From: ANME-2 cluster archaeon
GTDB lineage: Archaea > Halobacteriota > Methanosarcinia > Methanosarcinales > Methanocomedenaceae
NCBI GenBank assembly: GCA_023544495.1
Contig: JAMJFV010000138.1
Coordinates: 1-5,252 of the forward strand
Length of the DNA: 5,252 nucleotides
Direction: 5' to 3'
Shown: positions 1-5,252 of the stretch, piece after piece
Layout: every line of letters starts with the position of its first letter
Position numbering within the stretch: the first letter of the stretch is position 1
The notes under the pieces: model-generated
What the model was told of the DNA's origin: nothing
Seen by the model: the letters and a program-made list of their open reading frames with translations, nothing else
Database searches by the model: none
Program-made: the position numbers and the translations under genes

Positions 1-440
1 AGATAATAAAGGAGCTAAATGTTCATGAAGTGTGCGATTGTGATATTCTGGTGACAACGACCCCTGTACGAAGTCCGCTGGTCAGGGCCGGGTGGATCAA
101 AGCAGGAACTCATATCAATGCTATTGGTGCGGACGCAGCCGGTAAGGAAGAACTGGACCCCATGATACTGAAAAAGGCAAAAGTCGTTGTAGATGCCGTG
201 GCTCAGGCGTCTCATTCCGGAGAGGTGAATGTCCCTATTTCCAAAGGTATTTTTTCTGTTGATGAAATATATGCCGAACTGGGCAAGGTCGTCAGCGGTA
301 AGAAACCGGGCCGGGAAAGTGATGCAGAGATAACAGTATTTGATTCTACCGGTCTTGCTATCCAGGATGTGGTAACAGCCGACCTGATATATCGAAGAGC
401 AATTGAGAGGAAAGCGGGAACCCAACTGGAGATGTTCTGA
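1..440 (+). CDS. Alanine dehydrogenase / ornithine cyclodeaminase family protein, C-terminal part (5' truncated)
   Basis: The frame is open from the left edge (first whole codon at 3) to TGA at 438-440, so the start lies outside the window. A GTG at 30 is internal, because family-like sequence continues upstream of it. About 145 residues are visible; family members are usually about 320-330, so roughly the last 45% is present. Visible features are the end of the Rossmann NAD(P) domain (DILVTTTPVRSPLV), the segment HINAIGADAAGKEELDP and the C-terminal signature FDSTGLAIQDVVTA, all typical of the ornithine cyclodeaminase / mu-crystallin superfamily. The GADAAGKEELDP form resembles archaeal alanine dehydrogenases, which interconvert alanine and pyruvate plus ammonia with NAD in the cytoplasm. 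Substrate choice within the family (alanine, ornithine, other imino acids) cannot be fixed from this half. It lies 144 nt upstream of fwdD on the same strand, probably as a separate unit. Confidence 0.85.
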   Translation, partial: IIKELNVHEVCDCDILVTTTPVRSPLVRAGWIKAGTHINAIGADAAGKEELDPMILKKAKVVVDAVAQASHSGEVNVPISKGIFSVDEIYAELGKVVSGKKPGRESDAEITVFDSTGLAIQDVVTADLIYRRAIERKAGTQLEMF

Positions 441-472
441 CCTGCATCCAGAGTTCGGAACAAAACACATCC

Positions 473-482
473 TTTTTAAATA
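473..482 (+). promoter_or_regulatory. Probable archaeal TATA box for the fwd operon
   Basis: The sequence tttttaaata lies in the 144-nt gap between the dehydrogenase stop and fwdD and fits an archaeal TATA element. Transcription would then begin about 25 nt downstream, near 505, leaving a leader of about 80 nt before the fwdD ATG. The same T5 run could also end transcription of the upstream gene. A 9-nt dyad (gttcggaac, 453-461) lies just upstream and could be an operator, though it is short. The rest of the gap (483-570) shows no convincing hairpin, riboswitch or small ORF. A weaker alternative is the AT-rich stretch around 497-505. No transcript data support either. Confidence 0.45.
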
Positions 483-584
483 AGTAAGTAGATGACCAAA
501 TATAGGGATAGTAGCCTACCTGTAAGGCCAGAATATCAGGGTAATTAAAGTTTACGGAATTATACATTCAAACGAGGGAATTTA

Positions 585-962
585 ATGGATTTGAAGGCAA
601 CTTTCATTTCGGGAAGAACTGTTGACCAGGGGTGTAACCTGGAAAATAAGACTTCAAAGGCATATTTTGATGCCGCAGGGTATTGTGAGATGAACTCCGC
701 AGATGCGGGAAAGCTCTGTGTGGAACCTGGTAATAATGTCAAGGTTACCACCGATTTTGGCAGTGTGGTCGTACCGCTTAAGATCTGCGAGGGTAACCCT
801 GACGGACTTATTTTCATACCAATGGGACCCTGGGCAAATGCAGTGGTCGACCCGAATACGTGTGGGTGTGGCATGCCCGGATTTAAAGGAATTCCGGCAG
901 TTGTTACACCAACGGGTGAAACGGCACCGACCATGCAACAACTCATGGCCAGGTTGAAATGA
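585..962 (+). CDS. fwdD: Formylmethanofuran dehydrogenase subunit D
   Basis: A 125-residue protein matching FwdD/FmdD, the small subunit carrying the molybdopterin-dinucleotide-binding beta-barrel domain that in formate dehydrogenases is the C-terminal part of the catalytic chain. It completes the pterin site of FwdB in the cytoplasmic complex. Visible landmarks are the barrel-like segment around residues 40-70 (SADAGKLCVEPGNNVKV), the highly typical IPMGPWANAVV at 78-88, and GMPGFKGIPAVVTPT at 96-110, which likely contacts the pterin. Length is near the usual ~130. ATG 585 is chosen because a GAGGGA ribosome site (574-579) lies 5 nt upstream and the protein is full length from there. It is the first gene of the operon, followed after 13 nt by fwdB. 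Two cysteines in NTCGCGMP (93 and 95) are somewhat unusual. Mo versus W type cannot be told from this subunit. Confidence 0.95.
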   Translation: MDLKATFISGRTVDQGCNLENKTSKAYFDAAGYCEMNSADAGKLCVEPGNNVKVTTDFGSVVVPLKICEGNPDGLIFIPMGPWANAVVDPNTCGCGMPGFKGIPAVVTPTGETAPTMQQLMARLK

Positions 963-975
963 GGGAGGATACAAA

Positions 976-2277
976 ATGATAATAAAAGACGTACTCTGTC
1001 CTTTTTGCGGGTGTTTGTGTGATGACCTTGCAGTGAAAGTGGAGAATAACAAAGTAGTTGACATAATGCACGCCTGCAAGATCGGTGAAAGCAAGATTCG
1101 GGGCCATGACAGGATAAAAGCGCCCATGATGCGTGATAATAAAAATAGCGAGTTCAGGGAAGTGTCCTACGACGAGGCCATTAACGAGTCTGCCAGGATA
1201 CTTGCCAATTCCAGGCGCCCGCTATTGTATGGCTGGGCTTCGGGACTGTGCGAGATGATGAAGAAAGGTGTCCTGCTCACGGAAGAAGTGGGCGGTATAA
1301 TTGATAATACGGCCAGTGTGTGTCACGGGCCATCTGCCCTGGGTGTCCACGAGAAAGGACTTCCTACCGGTACCCTGGGCCAGTTCGCCAACAGGGCCGA
1401 TGTGGTAGTGTTCTGGGGGTGCAACCCGGTTCATGCCCATCCCAGGCACATGGGCAGGTATTCGGTATTCAATAAAGGATTTTTTACAAACAAGGGACGC
1501 AGGTCCCGGAAGGTGGTGGTCTTTGATGTGAGAAAGACCGATACTGCCAATCTGGCTGATGAGTATGTACAGGTGAACCCTGGTGAGGACTATATGGTGC
1601 TATCTGCTCTTCGGGCCATTGTGGCCGGCAGGGTCGATGTGGTACCGGATACCGTTGGTGGCATATCCAGAGAAAAGCTGGTAGAAGTGGCAGAGACCCT
1701 GAAGGGGGCAAAGTTCGGTATTGTCTATTTCGGCATGGGACTGACCCAGAGCCGGGGCAAGTACAAGAACATCGATAATGCTGTATCCCTTGTCACTGAG
1801 CTGAATGCCCATGGCAAGCACAGTATCATACCCATGCGCGGTCACTATAATGTGACAGGTTTTGGCAATGTATGTGCATGGGAGACCGGGTTCGTCAATG
1901 CAGTGGATATGTCAAGGGGCTATCCCTACTATAACCCGGGCGAGACCTGCTCCAATGACCTTTTGATGCGGGAGGAGATCGATGCTGCATTTATCATTGC
2001 CGGGGACGCAGGAGCACATTTCCCTGCCCAGTCAATTGCGCGGATGGGGAAAGTACCGGTGATAAATATCGACCCGTTCCACAGTGCCACGACCGAGATG
2101 GCCAATATCGTGATACCCACAAAGGTATCTGGTGTGGAGCTTGAAGGTACTGCATACAGGATGGACGGTGTAAGCCTGAGAATGAGGAAACTGGTCGATG
2201 TTGATTTTCCGTCAGATGAAGAGGTGCTGGACAAGATAATTGCAAAGGTAAGGGAAATAAAGGGGGCTTCGTCATGA
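976..2277 (+). CDS. fwdB: Formylmethanofuran dehydrogenase subunit B (catalytic Mo/W-pterin subunit)
   Basis: A 433-residue protein, the usual length for FwdB/FmdB and a member of the molybdopterin oxidoreductase (formate dehydrogenase-like) superfamily. It interconverts CO2 and formate at a bis-pterin Mo or W centre using low-potential ferredoxin electrons; formate passes internally to FwdA. Visible features: an N-terminal [4Fe-4S] motif with Cys8, Cys11, Cys15 and Cys34 (CPFCGCLCDD, then HACK); and the active-site segment NTASVCHGPSALG, whose Cys116 (codon TGT, 1321-1323) corresponds to the metal ligand known as Cys118 in the Methanothermobacter wolfei structure, followed by His117. The segment GCNPVHAHPRHMGRYS and the late stretch NIDPFHSATTEMANIVIP are typical pterin-enzyme features. 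The pterin-binding C-terminal domain is absent, as expected, because FwdD supplies it. The start is supported by a GAGGGAGG site at 961-968 overlapping the fwdD stop. The stop overlaps the fwdA start by 4 nt, implying translational coupling. Confidence 0.96.
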   Translation: MIIKDVLCPFCGCLCDDLAVKVENNKVVDIMHACKIGESKIRGHDRIKAPMMRDNKNSEFREVSYDEAINESARILANSRRPLLYGWASGLCEMMKKGVLLTEEVGGIIDNTASVCHGPSALGVHEKGLPTGTLGQFANRADVVVFWGCNPVHAHPRHMGRYSVFNKGFFTNKGRRSRKVVVFDVRKTDTANLADEYVQVNPGEDYMVLSALRAIVAGRVDVVPDTVGGISREKLVEVAETLKGAKFGIVYFGMGLTQSRGKYKNIDNAVSLVTELNAHGKHSIIPMRGHYNVTGFGNVCAWETGFVNAVDMSRGYPYYNPGETCSNDLLMREEIDAAFIIAGDAGAHFPAQSIARMGKVPVINIDPFHSATTEMANIVIPTKVSGVELEGTAYRMDGVSLRMRKLVDVDFPSDEEVLDKIIAKVREIKGASS

Positions 2278-3977
2278 GTGAAATGCTGATAAAGAACGCA
2301 ACGGTATATGATCCGATCAATGGCGTCAATGGGGACCTGATGGATATTGCCGTTAAGGATGGTAAGATCGTGGATAGTGTGGGCAACAGTGCCCAGACCA
2401 TTGATGCCGGTGGCCGTCTTGTATACCCGGGCGGTGTGGATGCACATACCCATATTGCCGGAAGCAAAGTGAACGTGGGCAGGATCATGCGCCCTGAGGA
2501 TTCCCGTACTGGCATTAAACCCAGGACGGCCATTACAAGACCCTATACCGGATATACGGTACCTAATGTGTATGCCATGGGATACCGGTATGCAGAAATG
2601 GGCTACACCACGGCTTTTGAGGCAGCTATCCCCATAATGAAGGCACGGCATACCCATGAGGAACTGGAAGAGATCCCCATCATAGACAAGGGTGGCCTGA
2701 CCCTGTTCGGCAGCAACTGGATGGTCATGGATGCCATTCGCGAAGATGACCAGGACAGGCTGGCTGCATATGTGGCCTGGGGACTGCTGGCATCGAGAGG
2801 CTGGGGCGTCAAGGTAGTGAATCCTGGCGGGGGTGAAGCATGGGGTTTTGGCAAGAACGTGTCCGGTTTGGACGACCCGGTCCCCAATTTCGAAGTAACG
2901 CCCAGGCAGATAATCAGGAACCTGGCAGAGGTAAACGAGAAGATGAACCTTCCCCATAGTATTCACCTGCACTGCAATAACCTGGGTGTTCCTGGTAATT
3001 ATGAGACTACATTGGCAAGTTTTGACATCTGCAAAGATATTAAATCCAGACGCGATAGACAATCCCTGCATGTGACCCATGTTATGTTCAATTCACTGGG
3101 CGGGAACCACTGGGGTGATTTTGTGTCAAAAACGGATGTCATTGCTGATTACCTGAATAAAAATGATTTCCTGACAATAGATATGGGCCAAATGATATTC
3201 GGTAGCGCAACTACTATGACAGCGGACGGGCCTGTGCAATATAGAAATTCGACTACTTTCAAGGCCAGGTGGGGGAACGGTGATGTTGAACTGGAGGACG
3301 TATCAGGTGTTACTCCCCTGTATTATTCACCTCAGGTCTATTTCTATGGAGTCATGTGGGCAATGGGCCTGGAACTGGCTTTGCTTACAAAGGACCCGTG
3401 GAAGGTGCTGTTGACCACTGATCATCCGAATGGTGGTCCGTACGAGAACTATCCAGAGGCTATGACACTGCTAATGAGCAAGAAGAAGCGTGAAGAAGCC
3501 ATAGCCAAGATCACTGAAAAGGCATATGATAGATGGCATATCACCGGTATTGAACGGGAGCTGGACTGGTATGATATTGCAATCAAGACCAGAGCCGCCC
3601 ATGCAAAAGTGCTGGGATTGGTCGAGCAAGGAAAGGGCCATCTGGGTACAGGTGCAGACGCTGATATTGCCATTTACGATATTAAGCCAGACGAGACTGA
3701 TGCCACTATCGAATATGATAAGGTAAAGGCGGGGTTCAGGCGCTCGGCCTATACCATAAAAGGCGGAGAGGTAGTTGCCAGGGACGGTACGATAACTGCC
3801 ACACCAAAGGGCAGGACTTTCTGGGTAAGGACAACAGTGGACAATGACGGATACGGCAGGATGATGGATGACCTGAAGTTCAAGTTCAGGAACTATTATT
3901 CTGTGAACATGGGCAATTACATGGTTCAGAACGAGTATGTAGAACATCCGGTCGTATTGGAAACGGAGTACCAGTAA
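2274..3977 (+). CDS. fwdA: Formylmethanofuran dehydrogenase subunit A (amidohydrolase)
   Basis: A 567-residue protein, full length for FwdA/FmdA. It belongs to the dihydroorotase/urease-like amidohydrolases and interconverts formate plus methanofuran with formyl-methanofuran at a binuclear metal (zinc) centre, which formate reaches from FwdB through an internal tunnel. Visible catalytic residues: the HxH motif in GGVDAHTHIAG (His58, His60); Lys180 in GWGVKVVNPGGGEAWGFGK, matching the carboxylated metal-bridging lysine (Lys178 in M. wolfei); the histidine pair in SIHLHCNN (His231, His233); HVTHVMFNSLGG (His266, His269); and Asp383 in TTDHPNGGPYENYPE, matching the catalytic aspartate. All key residues are intact, so it should be active. 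The N-terminal beta-strand domain (1-55) and the C-terminal segment after 440 (GTGADADIAIYDI) form the composite sandwich usual in this family. ATG 2274 overlaps the fwdB stop in ATGA; AGGGGG at 2261-2266 is the likely ribosome site. Confidence 0.97.
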   Translation: MSEMLIKNATVYDPINGVNGDLMDIAVKDGKIVDSVGNSAQTIDAGGRLVYPGGVDAHTHIAGSKVNVGRIMRPEDSRTGIKPRTAITRPYTGYTVPNVYAMGYRYAEMGYTTAFEAAIPIMKARHTHEELEEIPIIDKGGLTLFGSNWMVMDAIREDDQDRLAAYVAWGLLASRGWGVKVVNPGGGEAWGFGKNVSGLDDPVPNFEVTPRQIIRNLAEVNEKMNLPHSIHLHCNNLGVPGNYETTLASFDICKDIKSRRDRQSLHVTHVMFNSLGGNHWGDFVSKTDVIADYLNKNDFLTIDMGQMIFGSATTMTADGPVQYRNSTTFKARWGNGDVELEDVSGVTPLYYSPQVYFYGVMWAMGLELALLTKDPWKVLLTTDHPNGGPYENYPEAMTLLMSKKKREEAIAKITEKAYDRWHITGIERELDWYDIAIKTRAAHAKVLGLVEQGKGHLGTGADADIAIYDIKPDETDATIEYDKVKAGFRRSAYTIKGGEVVARDGTITATPKGRTFWVRTTVDNDGYGRMMDDLKFKFRNYYSVNMGNYMVQNEYVEHPVVLETEYQ

Positions 3978-3991
3978 AGGAGGTGTGAAGG

Positions 3992-4753
3992 ATGCAGACA
4001 GTTACTTTAGTACCAAAAGAACAGTTCAAGATCTCTGTTGAGGGGGAAGTAATAACACCTGATTATTTTGCAGGTAAGAGCGGTAGTGAAATTGGCGCAC
4101 TTATAGCATACGAAGGCAATATGCCAAGACCGCTATCAGAGTTGTTCGAGATTAAGGTCAACGGCAGTGCTGAGACGGCAGATGATGTAAAGATCGAGAT
4201 CAACGGCAATGTAGCAAGGGTTAAGCGTATCGGTGAAGGTATGACAGGCGGGCGCATCATGATCGAAGGTGACGTAGATATGAGATGCGGTGCAAAGATG
4301 AAGGGCGGCATCATCACTATCAAAGGCAATGCAGATTCATGGGTCGGCCAGGAGATGACGGGCGGCGAGATAAATGTCCAGGGCAATGCAGCATTTTATG
4401 TCGGTTCCGGTTATCGCGGCGAGTCCTGTGGTATGCGCGGCGGTAAGATCACGGTGTTTGGCAATGCCAATGATTTCGCGGGTGAGCACATGTGCGGTGG
4501 TGAGATTGTCATCAAAGGTAATGCCGGTATCATGCCGGGGCTGTCCAACAAGGGTGGCAGGATCGTCATTGAGGGTAATACCACTATGCCTGGCAGCGAG
4601 ATGACCAAAGGTACCATTATCGTGAAGGGGGAGGTCGAGAATATGATGCCTGTGTACCAGCGCGAGGGGATCGAGGCTATTGATGGTGTGGAGTTCACCA
4701 AGTACGTGGGCGATGTGATCGTTAGCGGTAAGGGTGAGCTGTTCGTTAAGTGA
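3992..4753 (+). CDS. fwdC: Formylmethanofuran dehydrogenase subunit C
   Basis: A 253-residue protein matching FwdC/FmdC, related to the C-terminal GXGXG beta-helix domain of glutamate synthase large subunits. It has no redox or catalytic site of its own that I can see and is known as a structural subunit packing against FwdA and FwdB in the complex. An N-terminal region (1-75) precedes a right-handed beta-helix made of about seven coils, each with the pattern GG-x-I-x-(V/I)-x-G-(N/D)-(A/V/T), over residues 83-213. A short tail follows (VYQREGIEAIDGVEF). Length is slightly below or within the family range. The start is firmly set by an excellent ribosome site, AAGGAGGTG at 3977-3985, 6 nt before ATG 3992 and beginning at the fwdA stop. 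It is the last gene of the D-B-A-C cluster; a possible terminator follows within about 30 nt. Confidence 0.95.
   Translation: MQTVTLVPKEQFKISVEGEVITPDYFAGKSGSEIGALIAYEGNMPRPLSELFEIKVNGSAETADDVKIEINGNVARVKRIGEGMTGGRIMIEGDVDMRCGAKMKGGIITIKGNADSWVGQEMTGGEINVQGNAAFYVGSGYRGESCGMRGGKITVFGNANDFAGEHMCGGEIVIKGNAGIMPGLSNKGGRIVIEGNTTMPGSEMTKGTIIVKGEVENMMPVYQREGIEAIDGVEFTKYVGDVIVSGKGELFVK
4238..4630 (+). repeat. Beta-helix coil repeats inside fwdC
   Basis: Seven degenerate protein repeats of about 18-23 residues run through fwdC (residues about 83-213), each with a GG or KG turn, a short beta-strand and a G-N/D-x turn. Examples are GGRIMIEGDV, GGIITIKGNA, GGEINVQGNA, GGKITVFGNA and GGEIVIKGNA. At the DNA level the trace is a recurring ggcaatgc or ggtaatgc. 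One coil (around 137-150, GSGYRGESCGMRGG) is longer than the rest. This is a normal structural property of FwdC and the glutamate synthase domain, not a mobile or tandem DNA repeat. Confidence 0.85.
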
Positions 4754-4782
4754 GCGAAGGTTTGGGTTTTAGGTGGGGGTGA

Positions 4783-4846
4783 TCCCTTGTTCAACAAAGG
4801 GGACGTCCTCACGTTCTCAATTTCATTTTAACATACTTTTTTATTC
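4783..4846 (+). terminator. Possible transcription terminator of the fwd operon
   Basis: About 30 nt after the fwdC stop an imperfect inverted repeat, cccttgt-tca-acaaaggg (4784-4801, one bulged A), is followed by a T-rich tract reaching cttttttatt (4836-4845). Archaeal termination depends mainly on T-rich stretches, so the tract is the stronger part of the signal; the gap of about 35 nt between hairpin and main T run is long for a classic hairpin terminator. The inverted repeat could instead be the end of a mobile element, which I cannot test here. Confidence 0.4.
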
Positions 4847-5079
4847 TGATTCAACATAATTTCAATGCCACTTTGATAGAAGAATTCCGTGCGAAAATAC
4901 GAGATACAAAGCACAAACATAAAGATGGATTCATTCACTGCGCAAACTGCAAAAAGTATTGAAGGAACATATCAGAAGTACTCCATGGAATCCGTAAAAA
5001 AGAGGATGAAAAGCCAAAATACTCCCATTTGACCAATTGGTTTACTAACCTTGCCACCGAAACAATATCGGTGGTACTA
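4847..5079 (+). other. AT-rich spacer with a possible decayed reading frame
   Basis: The stretch contains no recognisable intact gene. One plus-strand frame is open from 4783 to the right edge except for a single TGA at 4960-4962. Before that stop it reads FRAKIRDTKHKHKDGFIHC followed by ANCKKY, with a CxxC pair that looks like half of a zinc ribbon. After the stop it reads RNISEVLHGIRKKEDEKPK and continues in frame into the gene at 5080. This could be a remnant of an N-terminal extension or of an unrelated inserted gene, or merely chance openness. Base composition is visibly more AT-rich than in the fwd genes (for example 22 G+C of 60 in 4861-4920). Two short perfect palindromes occur: tccatgga (4982-4989) and accaattggt (5032-5041). 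Confidence 0.3.
5052..5076 (+). promoter_or_regulatory. Inverted repeat masking the ribosome site of the next gene
   Basis: The arms tgccaccga (5052-5060) and tcggtggta (5068-5076) pair as a stem of nine (seven perfect GC-rich inner pairs, one G-T, one outer T-A) around a 7-nt loop, aacaata. The right arm contains GGTGG (5070-5074), the only plausible ribosome site for the ATG at 5080, 5 nt away. In RNA the hairpin would hide this site; as DNA it could be a binding site for a dimeric repressor. Both readings are inference. Confidence 0.45.
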
Positions 5080-5252
5080 ATGTCCCTTGAAATCTCGAAA
5101 GAATATCTATCAACCTTTAATCGTCAAATACAAACCCAGCTTTATAACGAGCTACGACGCGATTATTCATTTCCTCGTGCTGTTTGCCGATCATTATCTG
5201 ACCTTTTCGGTTCTTATCTTGATCTGTACTTTAGCAGCCAGCGAAAAGAAGG
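5080..5252 (+). CDS. N-terminal part of a DUF1670-like protein (3' truncated)
   Basis: Fifty-seven codons run open to the right edge from ATG 5080, which has a GGTGG ribosome site 5 nt upstream. The visible part begins MSLEISKEYLSTFNRQIQ and continues with a mostly helical, amphipathic stretch; later landmarks are DYSFPRAVCRSLSDL (29-43), YLDLYF (46-51) and SQRKEG at the edge. From memory this layout (phi-x-Q ... L ... Y-x-F-x-x-AVC-x-x-L ... LD ... R-x-x-G) resembles the N-terminus of DUF1670 proteins, found in archaea and some bacteria, whose C-terminal half carries a helix-turn-helix-like region and whose function is unknown. There is no signal peptide or membrane segment in what is visible. 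The same frame is open upstream to a TGA at 4960, so a longer protein with a non-ATG start is possible. It appears to be a separate unit from the fwd operon. The family assignment is tentative; that it is coding is moderately likely. Confidence 0.5.
   Translation, partial: MSLEISKEYLSTFNRQIQTQLYNELRRDYSFPRAVCRSLSDLFGSYLDLYFSSQRKE

Noticed and set aside
511..530. Small hairpin gcct/aggc in the fwdD leader.
   Set aside because: The stem has only four pairs and the match is too weak to support a riboswitch or attenuator.
1929..3080. A long minus-strand open frame of 383 codons under fwdB and fwdA.
   Set aside because: It lies antisense to two unmistakable fwd genes with intact catalytic residues, and its translation is rich in Cys, His and Ile without family character. 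It is a shadow of codon bias.
4238..4630. Regularly spaced repeats that might suggest a CRISPR-like or tandem DNA array.
   Set aside because: They are degenerate at the DNA level and fully explained by the beta-helix coils of FwdC.
4784..4801. Inverted repeat as the terminal repeat of an insertion sequence.
   Set aside because: It is a single short imperfect hairpin with no matching copy in the window, no target duplication and no recognisable transposase. A terminator is the simpler reading.
4754..4829. Readthrough of the fwdC stop, giving an extension that ends at TAA 4828-4830.
   Set aside because: FwdC is already of near-normal length at TGA 4751-4753, and the added residues have no recognisable continuation of the beta-helix. 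No recoding signal was seen.
4925..5032. A 35-codon ORF starting MDSFTAQTAKSIEG, open upstream to 4880 with a possible GTG start at 4889.
   Set aside because: It has no good ribosome site and no recognisable family. It overlaps the competing frame that runs into the 5080 gene. The length is expected by chance.

Overview
The window is archaeal and most likely from a member of the Methanosarcina lineage in the broad sense: a methanogen, or a related methane- or alkane-oxidising archaeon. The evidence is a complete four-gene cluster for the core subunits of formylmethanofuran dehydrogenase in the order D-B-A-C. As I recall, this is the order of the tungsten-type fwd operon of Methanosarcina. Strong Shine-Dalgarno sites and an AT-rich TATA-like box ahead of the operon fit this. 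The sequence alone does not settle the species or the direction of the pathway.

Layout, all on the plus strand. Positions 1-440 hold the C-terminal part of an alanine dehydrogenase / ornithine cyclodeaminase family enzyme, cut by the left edge. Positions 441-584 are a non-coding leader with a probable promoter. Positions 585-4753 hold fwdD, fwdB, fwdA and fwdC, tightly packed: a 13-nt gap, a 4-nt ATGA overlap and a 14-nt gap. This is almost certainly one transcript. Positions 4754-5079 are AT-richer, with a probable terminator and a possibly decayed reading frame. Positions 5080-5252 begin a gene that runs off the right edge and resembles, from memory, the N-terminus of DUF1670 proteins.

How the genes work together: FwdB, with its N-terminal Fe-S cysteines and active-site Cys, together with FwdD (the split-off pterin-binding C-terminal domain), interconverts CO2 and formate at a Mo- or W-bispterin centre. 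FwdA is a metal-dependent amidohydrolase that joins formate to methanofuran, or hydrolyses formyl-methanofuran in reverse. FwdC is a beta-helical scaffold protein. The electron-carrying subunits (FwdF, FwdG and others) are not in the window.

I found no clear evidence of a new biological system. The best leads lie in the last 500 bases: a start codon whose ribosome site is locked in a perfect-stem inverted repeat, and a long frame interrupted by a single TGA.
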